64,000 nt of DNA from Bog-756 sp963841885 (lineage in GTDB: Bacteria > Actinomycetota > Acidimicrobiia > Acidimicrobiales > RAAP-2), in contig CAWJEK010000020.1 of assembly GCA_963841885.1 (NCBI GenBank), forward strand, positions 1 through 64,000, given 5' to 3'. How positions within the stretch are numbered: position 1 is the first letter of the stretch; every line of letters begins with the position of its first letter. The notes under the pieces were generated by a model, which did no database searches, was not told the DNA's origin, and was given only the letters and a program-made list of their open reading frames with translations. Positions 54,094 to 62,201 of this stretch are shown in pieces. The translations under genes were made by a program, and so were the position numbers.

Positions 54094-54123
54094 ATGCGTC
54101 CCTCAGATCAGCGCCCGCTGTGA
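54094..54123 (+). CDS. Possible nine-residue uORF before the flippase gene
   Basis: ATG 54094 opens M-R-P-S-D-Q-R-P-L and stops at 54121-54123, overlapping the GTG 54120 start. TACGCT at 54078-54083 lies nine or ten bases upstream. It may couple translation, or reflect a one-base error at the flippase N-terminus. Confidence 0.35.
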   Translation: MRPSDQRPL

Positions 54124-55679
54124 CTGCCGCGGACGAGCCACCGGCCAACGCCAGCGGGCGCCAGTTCGCCCGGAACGCGGCGTCGTCCTACCTGAATCTC
54201 GTCATCGGGATCCTCCTCAGCCTCCTGTTGACGCGGGTCATCCTGCGACACCTCGGTGCCGGCACCTACGGCCTGTGGATCGTGCTGCTCTCGATCGTCG
54301 GCTACCTCGGACTCCTCGACACCGGCGTGTCGACCGCGGTCGTCCAGCGCGTGGCCCAGCTGTCGGCCGTCGGCGACAGGGAGGAGACCTCCGATGTCAT
54401 CCGCACGTCCTTGGTGTTCTTCACGGCCACCGGGACGGTGGCCGTGCTCGTCACCGTGGCGCTGGCCCCGTTCGTCGCCTCGTTCCTGAACCTGGGCGAC
54501 GTGAGTGGCAGCGTCGCGGGTCGCACCCTCGTGATCCTCGGGGTGATGACCGCGCTGCGGTTCGTCAGCTCGGTCCCGTCGGCCGTCCTCTTCGGGGCGG
54601 GACGCGGCGACCGCCAGGCCCAGATCGGCGGACTCGGACTGATCGTCACCCAGGTGGCCCAGGTGGTGGTGGTGCTGGCCGGCGGGGGACTGGTGGGCCT
54701 GGCCCTCGTCACCGCGGGAGGCATGCTCTTCAGCCTGGTGTCCATGTCGGCCATCGTCCGGCGGGTCACGGGCTCGACCGTGTACCGGGGCCGGTTCCGA
54801 CGCGACCTCCTGCTGGAACTGCTGCGGTTCGGCAGCCGCAACACCGCGATCGCGGTGGGCGGGATCATCTCCTACAGCCTCGACGCCCTGGTCATCGGCC
54901 TGATACTCCCGGTGGCCCAGGTCGCCCCGTACGACATCGCCCTCAGCACGGCCAACCTGACCCGGAACCTGACCACCCAGGGCACGGACATGCTGCTGCC
55001 GACCTACGCCCACTTCGAGACGGCGGACGACCCGGAACGCCAGGGCTGGCTGTTCTCCAAGGCGGTGATGGCCTCGTTGGCCATCTCCGTCCCTATGGTC
55101 ATCGCCCTGGCCGCCTTCGGGCAGCCCATCCTGAAGCTGTGGCTCGGGGAGGTGCCGCCCCAGACCTACAAGATCATGATCGCCCTGGGTCTGGTGACCG
55201 CCATCCAACTGCCGGGCCACCAGTGCTTCATCTTCCTGACGGGGATCGGTCGCAATCAGATGCTCATCCGGCTGTCCCTCATCGGGGCGGCCATCAACCT
55301 GGCCGGCAGCATCGCCGCCACGTACCTGTTCGGACCCGTCGGACCCGCCCTCGGTTCGCTCCCCGTGGTGGTCGTCATCGACTTCGTCATCCTGCCGGTG
55401 ATGGTGTGCCGCCTGCTCGGAATGTCCTTCGCCCGCTACGCACGCCAGGCCCTGTTGCCGGTGGTGCCGGGCGGGCTCGTCGCCGGCCTGCTCGCCGCCA
55501 TCTTCCTCCTGGCCCATCCCGTCCACGGCGGGTCGACGCTGCACGACGGTGTCCAGGCCGCCGTCCAGGCCGTCATCGTGGTGCTCGCCGCGCTGGCCAC
55601 CCTGCTGGCCGTGATGTTCCGGGTGGAACCCCAGTTCCGCGATCCGCTGGTCGCCCGCTTCCGACGGTTCCGCCACTGA
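54120..55679 (+). CDS. Polysaccharide flippase (MOP/oligosaccharide exporter family)
   Basis: A 519-residue polytopic protein with about 14 hydrophobic segments. N-terminal SYLNLVIGILLSLLLTRVIL and LGAGTYGLWIVLLSIVGYLG carry the Polysacc_synt signature; FGSRNTAIAVGGIISYSLDA and ANLTRNLTTQGTDMLLPTYA are typical of the Wzx/MurJ-like superfamily. It would flip lipid-linked glycan repeat units across the membrane. GTG 54120 is the likely start. It is flanked by glycosyltransferase genes, which supports a role in export of the local glycan. Confidence 0.82.
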   Translation: MTAADEPPANASGRQFARNAASSYLNLVIGILLSLLLTRVILRHLGAGTYGLWIVLLSIVGYLGLLDTGVSTAVVQRVAQLSAVGDREETSDVIRTSLVFFTATGTVAVLVTVALAPFVASFLNLGDVSGSVAGRTLVILGVMTALRFVSSVPSAVLFGAGRGDRQAQIGGLGLIVTQVAQVVVVLAGGGLVGLALVTAGGMLFSLVSMSAIVRRVTGSTVYRGRFRRDLLLELLRFGSRNTAIAVGGIISYSLDALVIGLILPVAQVAPYDIALSTANLTRNLTTQGTDMLLPTYAHFETADDPERQGWLFSKAVMASLAISVPMVIALAAFGQPILKLWLGEVPPQTYKIMIALGLVTAIQLPGHQCFIFLTGIGRNQMLIRLSLIGAAINLAGSIAATYLFGPVGPALGSLPVVVVIDFVILPVMVCRLLGMSFARYARQALLPVVPGGLVAGLLAAIFLLAHPVHGGSTLHDGVQAAVQAVIVVLAALATLLAVMFRVEPQFRDPLVARFRRFRH

Positions 55680-55733
55680 GATCGGCGGGTGGGTGACGGA
55701 ACCCGGGCTCACCGTGGACGCGCCGGCGGCCGG

Positions 55734-55739
55734 TAGTCT
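55734..55739 (+). promoter_or_regulatory. -10 box of the second GT4 gene
   Basis: TAGTCT lies six bases before GTG 55746, the leaderless pattern. Confidence 0.4.
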
Positions 55740-55745
55740 CTCTCC

Positions 55746-56909
55746 GTGGGAACGCATCTCCGTCCGTCGGGCGACGCCGCAGAACCCGACGGGCCCGAAT
55801 CCGACCCGACGGGTCCCGAGCTGCGGGTCCTGTTGTGGATGGCCACCGCCAACCGGGTGAGTGGTGGGCACATCGTCCAACTGGAGGAGACGGCCCGGGC
55901 GCTGCGCCGGTACGGGGTCATCGCCACCACCGCCTTCGACACCCACCCCGACCTGTCGGGCCTCGATCTCGTCCACGGGTTCGACCTGCAGCCCGAGACG
56001 GTCCACCGGTGCCACGACCGGGGTCTGCCGGTGGCTCTCTCTCCCATCTACTGGGACCTCCGCTACGGCCCCGAAGGGCTGGCCGGCCTGACCCTGCGGT
56101 CCTTCCTCGGTCGGGTCCGACGGGCCGGCATCTATGTGTCGGCCGCGATGACCAGCGAGTCGCGCCTGACCCAGTTGTCGATGGCGTCGGTGCCCCAGGC
56201 CCGGGCGAAGCTCGCCGCGTTCGAGGCGGCGGACCTCCTCCTGCCGAACTCGGAGGGCGAGGCCGAGAGCATCCGACGCGATCTGGGCGTGTCCACGCCG
56301 ATGGCCGTGGTACCGAACGCGGTGGACCCCGAGCGATTCGACCAGGCGGGCCTACCCTTTCTCGAACGCGACACCGTCCTGTACGTTGGCCGGATCGATC
56401 CCCACAAGAACCAGCTGGGACTGATCAAGGCCATGAAGGGCACGGACAAGCGGCTCGTGCTCGTGGGCTACGACCATCCGGATCACCCCGACTACGTGCG
56501 CGCCTGTCGCAAGGCGGGCAAGGGCTGGGTCGAGTTCGCCGGGGGCCATCCTCCCGAGGAGCTGCCCCCCTTCTTCGCGTCGGCGCGGGTCCACGCCGTG
56601 CCGAGCTGGTTCGAGACCACCGGACTGGTCTCGCTGGAGGCGGCACTGAGCGGGTGCAGCCTGGTCTCCACCGACCGCGGCCACGCCCGGGCGTACCTGG
56701 GTGACGGCGCCCTCTACTGCGACCCGGCCGACGGTGCGTCGATCCGCCGGGCCGTGGACGCCGCCTGGGAGCGCGAGCCCGACCCCGGTCAGCGGCGCCA
56801 CGTGCTAGATCACTTCACCTGGGACCACACGGCCCAGGCCACGGCCGCCGCCTACCGCCGCCTCCTGGCCGGCCAGCGCGCCGCCCCGGGTGTGAAGGTG
56901 GACGGGTGA
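55746..56909 (+). CDS. GT4-type glycosyltransferase
   Basis: A 387-residue GT-B enzyme. Visible: ELRVLLWMATANRVSGGHIV, AFEAADLLLPNSEGEAESIR, VVPNAVDPERF, VLYVGRIDPHKNQLGLIKAM, and the donor motif PSWFETTGLVSLEAALSGCS. These match retaining GT4 enzymes working on capsule or lipid-linked glycans. Start GTG 55746 is preceded by a -10 box rather than an SD. The product of the next gene, a double hydrolase, begins 18 bases later, so the two are probably cotranscribed. The sugar donor is unknown. Confidence 0.85.
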   Translation: MGTHLRPSGDAAEPDGPESDPTGPELRVLLWMATANRVSGGHIVQLEETARALRRYGVIATTAFDTHPDLSGLDLVHGFDLQPETVHRCHDRGLPVALSPIYWDLRYGPEGLAGLTLRSFLGRVRRAGIYVSAAMTSESRLTQLSMASVPQARAKLAAFEAADLLLPNSEGEAESIRRDLGVSTPMAVVPNAVDPERFDQAGLPFLERDTVLYVGRIDPHKNQLGLIKAMKGTDKRLVLVGYDHPDHPDYVRACRKAGKGWVEFAGGHPPEELPPFFASARVHAVPSWFETTGLVSLEAALSGCSLVSTDRGHARAYLGDGALYCDPADGASIRRAVDAAWEREPDPGQRRHVLDHFTWDHTAQATAAAYRRLLAGQRAAPGVKVDG

Positions 56910-56927
56910 CGGCGCGGCGACGCGACC

Positions 56928-58760
56928 GTGGAGCCCGACCCCACCGGGACCGGGGCCTCGACGTTCCTCCCCACCTGGTTCGGTCCCGAGGACCGTCCCC
57001 TGTTCGGGTGTGTCCACGTACCCGCCGTGCCCGACGGGCGTGGTGTGGTGCTGTGCCCGTCGATCGGACTCGAGGGGGAGGCCAGCCAGTTCGCCTTCCG
57101 GGCGCTGGCCACCGCGCTGGCCGACACTGGCTGCACGGTGCTCCGGTTCGACTACGACGGCACGGGGGACTCGGCGGGGATGCTGTCCGATCCGGGTCGG
57201 GTACCCGCCTGGCTCGACAGCATCGACGTCGCCATCGCCTACCTTCGCCAGGCGGGAGCGACCCAGATCCACCTCGTGGGGGCCCGGCTCGGGGCGGCGT
57301 TCGCGGTCCGGGCGGCCGAGCGCGACGGCGACATCGCCTCGTTGGCGCTCTGGTACCCGTGGTCCAAGGGCAGCCAGTTCCTCCGCTACCAGCGGGCACT
57401 GCGGCGGATGTACGCGGTCGGCGGCGATTCCGGCGGGGACGATGGTGGCACCGAGATCCCCGGGTTCGTCCTCGACGCCGCCGTCACCTCCGACCTGAAG
57501 GCCCTGGACGGGGCGGCCACGGGCCCGGGTGTACCCGGGACGGTTCTCCTCATCGAGGCCGCCGACGCCGACACCGGTGTCGTCCTCCGGCCCGAGCCCG
57601 GACCCGAGGGGGCCGTGCGACGGGCGGGCACCGGGGCCGACGGCCTGTTCGGCGTCGAGCTGATGCTCACCCGGGTCTCGACCCAGGACATCGACTGGAT
57701 CGTCGAGTCGGTCCGCTCGACACCGGCGCCCCCGGTGCCGGCCGCCATCGCCCCGGTCGTCCGGTCGTCGGCCGTGCTGGCCGCGCCCGATGGCGGCTCC
57801 GTGGTCGAGCGCCCCGTCGTGTTCGGCTCCGGCGAGCTCTTCGGCATCTGTGCCGAACCGCTGCCCGACGACCCGGGAACGGGTGCCCGGGAGCGGGTCC
57901 GCACGCTCGGTGGTCCGGTTCCCCGGTTCGCCGCCGCCCTCTTCCTCAATGCCGGCACCCTGCACCACGTCGGTCCGGGTCGCCAGTGGGTCGAGCTCAG
58001 TCGTCGCTGGGCGGCGGCGGGCGTCCGCTGTCTCCGGATGGACCTGGGCGGCGTGGGTGAGAGCCCCCTCGTCGGGCCGCCCGGCGTCCTCTCGAGCTAT
58101 CCGCCTTCGGCCCTCGACGACATCTCGGCTGCCGTCGACTTCCTGGCGCCCGACGACCCGCGCCAGGTGGTGGTGCTGGGCCTGTGCTCGGGTGCGTATC
58201 ACGCCCTGCTCACCGCCCCGTCGGTCCGGGTCGGGGGAGTGGCCATCCTCAACCCCCTCCGACTGCCGTCGAAGGTCGACCAGGCGCCGGGCTCGATGGG
58301 CGACCTGATCGACGGAGTGCCCGGCGGCACCTTCGACACCACCGACCAGGAGAACCGGGTGGCCCCTCCTCCCCGGCGCCGGTTCCTCGGCTCGCTCCGT
58401 GACCGCGGGACGCTCAAGCCGATCTCGAGGCACATCCCCGACCGGGCGTGGTGGGTGGCCAACACGCTCAACCGGGCCAGCCATCCGGTGGACGCCTTCG
58501 GCCGGGTGGTCGACAGCGGTGCCTCGCTGTGCGTGGTGCTCGGACCCGACGAGTGGCCGGGCATCGGCCGCGGCCGGAAGCACGAGCTGCGCCGGGTGGC
58601 CAAGCGGGGCGTCTTCACGATCGCCCTGGTGTCCACACTCGACCACAACTTCCACGTGGCCAGTGGGCGACAGGGGGCGCTGGTCGTCCTCGACGAATGG
58701 GTGCTCGGCACGGATCCGGCCGGCCGCACGATCCCGCCGGGGGTCACCGTCATCGGCTGA
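56928..58760 (+). CDS. Double alpha/beta-hydrolase-like protein
   Basis: A 610-residue protein made of two alpha/beta-hydrolase-like halves. The first (about 1-290) has GVVLCPSIGLEGEASQFAFR, FDYDGTGDSAGM and LVGARLGAAFAVRA, where the nucleophile elbow G-x-S-x-G reads G-A-R-L-G. The second (about 300-610) has MDLGGVGESPLVG and VLGLCSGAYHALL, with Cys in the nucleophile place, G-L-C-S-G. It ends with a catalytic-His-like DHNFHVASGR. The halves resemble exosortase-system or surface-polymer hydrolases. One or both may be inactive or use cysteine. It lies in the glycan cluster, so it may modify or release glycan or acyl groups. Confidence 0.65.
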   Translation: MEPDPTGTGASTFLPTWFGPEDRPLFGCVHVPAVPDGRGVVLCPSIGLEGEASQFAFRALATALADTGCTVLRFDYDGTGDSAGMLSDPGRVPAWLDSIDVAIAYLRQAGATQIHLVGARLGAAFAVRAAERDGDIASLALWYPWSKGSQFLRYQRALRRMYAVGGDSGGDDGGTEIPGFVLDAAVTSDLKALDGAATGPGVPGTVLLIEAADADTGVVLRPEPGPEGAVRRAGTGADGLFGVELMLTRVSTQDIDWIVESVRSTPAPPVPAAIAPVVRSSAVLAAPDGGSVVERPVVFGSGELFGICAEPLPDDPGTGARERVRTLGGPVPRFAAALFLNAGTLHHVGPGRQWVELSRRWAAAGVRCLRMDLGGVGESPLVGPPGVLSSYPPSALDDISAAVDFLAPDDPRQVVVLGLCSGAYHALLTAPSVRVGGVAILNPLRLPSKVDQAPGSMGDLIDGVPGGTFDTTDQENRVAPPPRRRFLGSLRDRGTLKPISRHIPDRAWWVANTLNRASHPVDAFGRVVDSGASLCVVLGPDEWPGIGRGRKHELRRVAKRGVFTIALVSTLDHNFHVASGRQGALVVLDEWVLGTDPAGRTIPPGVTVIG

Positions 58761-58808
58761 ACCGGGTCCGGGTCCACCACGGCCCCGGGGCCCGTTCCGG
58801 ACGAGGCG

Positions 58809-59291
58809 TCAGGCGCCTTCGGGAGGGGGCTTCGTCCGGGACCCGTCGGCTGCCGTGCGGTCGGGGGACGGCGGAACCGCCTCGGTGGCCGGGGGGCGCC
58901 GGACAACCGCCACCGTCCGGGTCGGGTCGTCCGGGTCGAAGTGCAGGACGATCGGGGCGTCAGGATCCTCGGGTTCGCCGGGCGCCTCCATCACGAACGC
59001 CGGCTGCTCGCGGTGCTCCTCCAGGGCGTGCTGCAGACCGAGGGCGATGCCCGTCAGCACGCCTCCGGCCGACGACGTCCGCATCCACCGGTGGAAGCGG
59101 AGCGGATCGGGGGAGCCGTCGTCCACGTCGCCGACGTCATCGACTTCGTCCATCTCGACCGGGTCGGACGGCTGGCTGTCGGCACCGACACCGCTCCCGG
59201 TCCGCTCCGCCCCGGCGGTGGTGCCGTCCGTCGTGGCGGCGACGGGCCGAAGCTCGCCATCCGACCGCTCGGCTCCCGACGGGACGTCCAC
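58809..59291 (-). CDS. Hypothetical acidic protein
   Basis: From GTG 59291 the product has 160 residues. An acidic, Asp-rich N-terminal part (about residues 40-65) precedes a short helical segment, FHRWMRTSSAGGVLTGIALG, and an IVLHFDPDDPTRTVAVVRRP strand that resembles conserved actinobacterial hypotheticals. TACCGT lies six bases before the GTG, fitting a leaderless start. No catalytic motif, signal peptide or clear membrane helix is seen. I do not recognise the family. Confidence 0.5.
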   Translation of the reverse strand: MDVPSGAERSDGELRPVAATTDGTTAGAERTGSGVGADSQPSDPVEMDEVDDVGDVDDGSPDPLRFHRWMRTSSAGGVLTGIALGLQHALEEHREQPAFVMEAPGEPEDPDAPIVLHFDPDDPTRTVAVVRRPPATEAVPPSPDRTAADGSRTKPPPEGA

Positions 59292-59338
59292 TCCGCCACG
59301 GTACCGGCTGGCGGCTCGACCGCCACCGGCGACGGGGC

Positions 59339-60292
59339 TCAGGAGAGCGAGGGCTCCCCGGCCGGGGATCCCCGGCCGTAGGGACTGTCGGGATAGGCGC
59401 GTGGCTTCGCCCGCTCCTCGGCCAGCTCGGTGGCGAAGCTGTGCGCGAACCACAGCTCGTACTCGCGCTGGCTGATCCCGTCGGGCTCCGGAGCCGGGCG
59501 ACGTCGCTCGCGGGTCAGCTGCAGGCGGGCCCGGACCCGTCGCAGCCCGAGCCAGCGCAGATCGGCGTGGAGCCAGTGGTGCCAGAGGTAGGCGTGACTG
59601 GACCCGTTCGACTGGGCCAGGCGCCTCATCGCGGCGCGGTTCAGCCGGTCGGGGGAGAGGTGGTGCTCGACCGGTGGTCCGGTGCAGCCGGTCAGCCGGT
59701 ACCCACCGGCCTTGAGCCGGAGGTTGAACAGCACGTCATCGGCGAACCCGCGGGCGCCCGGCCCCAGCTCCTCGTCGAATCCGAGGCTGCGCACCGCCTC
59801 CGTGGACGCCGCCATGTTGGCGCCCACCATGCCCGGCGCGCTCCCCGAGACGTCGAGGTACTCGGCGAGGTCGGTGCGCAGGGCCGGGGTGAGCCAGGGC
59901 CGGTCGAGATGGGGGGCGAGCACCACCTTGCCGCACACGGCATCGGCCCGGCCGTCGAGGATGGGACCGGCCATGTCCTCCACCCACGATCCGGGCACGT
60001 GTACGTCGTCGTCGGTGAAGATGATCGCCCGGCCCCGCACCCGGTCGAGGGACCGGTTGAGGGCGCCGGACTTGCCCGGCACGGGATCTCTCACGATCAC
60101 CAGTTCGGGGTGGACCTCGGCCATGCCGGCGAGCAGCTCCGCGGTCCGGTCCGTCGACCCGTTGTCGACGATCACCAACTCGACGGAGAAGGGGGCGAGC
60201 CGGGCGGAGGCGATCAGGCCCTCCAGGGTGGGTCCCAGCTGCTCGGCCCGGTTTCGTGTCGCCATCAGCACGGTCGCCGCCGGGTCGGCCAT
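59339..60292 (-). CDS. GT2-type glycosyltransferase
   Basis: A 317-residue GT-A inverting glycosyltransferase: VLMATRNRAEQLGPTLEGLI, VELVIVDNGSTDRTAELLAG, the DxD metal motif in AIIFTDDDVHVPGSW, VGANMAASTEAVRSLGFDEE and the acceptor-side GFADDVLFNLRLKAGGYR. It likely transfers a sugar to a lipid or glycan acceptor on the cytoplasmic side of the membrane. TAGCAT lies six bases before ATG 60292. It closes the glycan cluster, next to the DtxR-like gene on the other strand. Substrates are unknown. Confidence 0.86.
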   Translation of the reverse strand: MADPAATVLMATRNRAEQLGPTLEGLIASARLAPFSVELVIVDNGSTDRTAELLAGMAEVHPELVIVRDPVPGKSGALNRSLDRVRGRAIIFTDDDVHVPGSWVEDMAGPILDGRADAVCGKVVLAPHLDRPWLTPALRTDLAEYLDVSGSAPGMVGANMAASTEAVRSLGFDEELGPGARGFADDVLFNLRLKAGGYRLTGCTGPPVEHHLSPDRLNRAAMRRLAQSNGSSHAYLWHHWLHADLRWLGLRRVRARLQLTRERRRPAPEPDGISQREYELWFAHSFATELAEERAKPRAYPDSPYGRGSPAGEPSLS

Positions 60293-60347
60293 GGGCCCAT
60301 GCTACTGAGGCGGGCCCGCTCCCGGCCCGGCGGACGGCGCCGTGCCG

Positions 60348-60353
60348 TAGGAT
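60348..60353 (+). promoter_or_regulatory. -10 box of the DtxR-like gene
   Basis: TAGGAT lies six bases before GTG 60360, the leaderless pattern. Confidence 0.45.
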
Positions 60354-60359
60354 CGGCAC

Positions 60360-61019
60360 GTGCAGGACCGCTTCCACCCACCCGTCGAGGAGTACCTCGA
60401 GACGATCTTCGCCCTCGAGGAGGAGGGGATCCCGGTGATCCAGGCCCGCCTGGCCGAGCGCCTCCAGAAGGCGGCACCGTCCGTCTCGGAGATGCTCGAC
60501 CGACTCGAGGCCGACGACCTCATCACCCGCAGCGCACGCCGCATCACCATGACCCCGGCCGGCCGCTCGCTGGCCGAGGGGGTGGTGCGCAAGCACCGGC
60601 TGGCCGAGCGCCTGCTCGTCGACATCATCGGTCTGGACTGGGACAAGGCCCACGTCGAGGCGGGTCGGTGGGAGCACGTGATCTCCGACGACGTGGAGGC
60701 CCGCCTGGTGATCCTGCTGGACAACCCGACGACCTGCCCGCACGGCAACCCCATCCCGGGGGTCGACGCGACGGGGGCCTCCCAACGGGCCCTGGCCGAG
60801 GCCCGACCCGGCGAACGGGTGCGCCTGGTACGGATCACCGAGAGCGTGGAGCACGAGGCCGACTCCCTGACGTACCTGGGCGACCACGGCCTGACGCCGG
60901 GCACCACGGCGCTGGTGCAGTCCCGGGCCCCGGACGGGACGCTGACCCTGCTGCTGGGCGACGCCGCCATCGCCCTCGGTCCGGCCATGACCGAGCGGAT
61001 GTTCATCGCCTCCGCGTGA
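60360..61019 (+). CDS. DtxR/IdeR-family metal-dependent repressor
   Basis: A 219-residue three-domain regulator: winged helix (PVIQARLAERLQKAAPSVSE, MLDRLEADDLITRSARR), dimerisation and metal domain, and a C-terminal FeoA/SH3 domain from about 145. By DtxR numbering, which the sequence follows without gaps, His79, Glu83, His98, Glu105 and His106 are present, but position 10 is Glu (Met in DtxR) and position 102 is Gly (Cys in DtxR). The primary metal site is therefore unlike DtxR/IdeR, and the metal (Mn, Fe or other) is uncertain. The GTG start has a -10 box six bases upstream. Confidence 0.88.
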   Translation: MQDRFHPPVEEYLETIFALEEEGIPVIQARLAERLQKAAPSVSEMLDRLEADDLITRSARRITMTPAGRSLAEGVVRKHRLAERLLVDIIGLDWDKAHVEAGRWEHVISDDVEARLVILLDNPTTCPHGNPIPGVDATGASQRALAEARPGERVRLVRITESVEHEADSLTYLGDHGLTPGTTALVQSRAPDGTLTLLLGDAAIALGPAMTERMFIASA

Positions 61020-61050
61020 TGTCCGGAGAGGGTGCACGGTCGGGTGCCGT

Positions 61051-61077
61051 CAGCACTCACTAGAGTGGAGTGCCAGA
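61051..61077. promoter_or_regulatory. CIRCE element upstream of hrcA
   Basis: TCAGCACTC-N9-GAGTGCCAG is a slightly degenerate CIRCE (consensus TTAGCACTC-N9-GAGTGCTAA). TAGAGT inside the spacer could be the -10 box, so HrcA binding would block the promoter of its own hrcA-dnaJ operon. Confidence 0.85.
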
Positions 61078-61127
61078 CCAGACCGGGAGCCCGGTGGGGC
61101 GCCCGCCCCTCCCACGACCCCTGACCG

Positions 61128-62201
61128 GTGACCACCATGCCGACCGTCGACGACCGAAGACCCGAACCCACGGCCCAGGACGACGCGGGCCTGGAGCCCC
61201 GCAAGGCGGCCATCCTCAACGCGGTGGTGACCGAGTACATCGGCTCGGCCCAGCCCGTGGGTTCCCAGCACGTGGTGGACGCCCCCGGCGTCAGCGTCTC
61301 GTCGGCCACGGTGCGCTCGGACATGGCCGCCCTCGAGCGCGACGGCTACCTGATCCAGCCGCACACCAGTGCCGGCCGGATCCCCACCGACAAGGGCTAC
61401 CGCTTCTTCGTCGACCACCTCGGCGGCACCGGCTCCCTCGACCCGGTCGGGCGCCATCAGGTCCGACAGTTCTTCGACCACGCCCACGGGGAGATCGAGC
61501 AGATGCTGGAGCGCACCTCCGGCCTCCTCGCCGACCTCACGGACTGCACGGCCATGGTGGTCGGTCCCTCCCACGAGTCGGCCGTGGTGCGGTCGGCGCA
61601 GCTGGTCGGCCTCGGCCACCGGTTGGGCCTCGTGGTGGTGGTCCTGGCCGACGGCGCGGTGCAGAAGCAGACCATCGAGCTGCCCGAAGACGCCGACGAA
61701 TCCGTCCTGTCCGAGGCCGGCGCCCGACTGGCCGCCCATGCCCTCGGTTCGACACTCGCCCAGGTGGGGGTCGACGTCGGCCCGTCGGGGAACCCGACCG
61801 TCGACGCCGTGGTGGCCACCGGCGTCGACGCCCTGCGGGCGCTGGGCGAGGCCGACGGGGCCGAGCAGCTCTTCGTCGGCGGTTCGTCGCGGATGGCCGC
61901 GGCGTTCGACGCCGTCGACACCGTGCGCTCCGTGCTCACCATCCTCGAGCAGCAGCTCGTGGTGGTCTCGTTGCTGCGCGACATCCTCGACACGGGCCTG
62001 ACCGTCGCCATCGGCACCGAGCACGGTGTGGAGCCCCTGGCGTCCTGCGCCATCGTGGTCATGCCCGTCTCGGTGGACGGGGTGGAGGCCGGCACCATCG
62101 GCCTGCTCGGTCCCACCCGGATGAACTATCCGCTGGCCCTGGCCGCCGCCCGGGTGGTGGGGGACCGCCTCGGCGAACGCCTGACCGAGGCCGGACGATG
62201 A
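61128..62201 (+). CDS. hrcA: Heat-shock repressor HrcA
   Basis: A 357-residue repressor of class I heat-shock genes. N-terminal winged helix: RKAAILNAVVTEYIGSAQPV, VSSATVRSDMAALERDGYLI, QPHTSAGRIPTDKGYRFFVD, all standard. The C-terminal GAF-like domain includes IGLLGPTRMNYPLALAAARV. Binding to CIRCE is relieved when GroEL is titrated by unfolded protein. A CIRCE lies at 61051-61077. Start: GTG 61128, or ATG 61137 three codons later. The ATG of dnaJ overlaps the stop by four bases, so they form one operon. Confidence 0.95.
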   Translation: MTTMPTVDDRRPEPTAQDDAGLEPRKAAILNAVVTEYIGSAQPVGSQHVVDAPGVSVSSATVRSDMAALERDGYLIQPHTSAGRIPTDKGYRFFVDHLGGTGSLDPVGRHQVRQFFDHAHGEIEQMLERTSGLLADLTDCTAMVVGPSHESAVVRSAQLVGLGHRLGLVVVVLADGAVQKQTIELPEDADESVLSEAGARLAAHALGSTLAQVGVDVGPSGNPTVDAVVATGVDALRALGEADGAEQLFVGGSSRMAAAFDAVDTVRSVLTILEQQLVVVSLLRDILDTGLTVAIGTEHGVEPLASCAIVVMPVSVDGVEAGTIGLLGPTRMNYPLALAAARVVGDRLGERLTEAGR

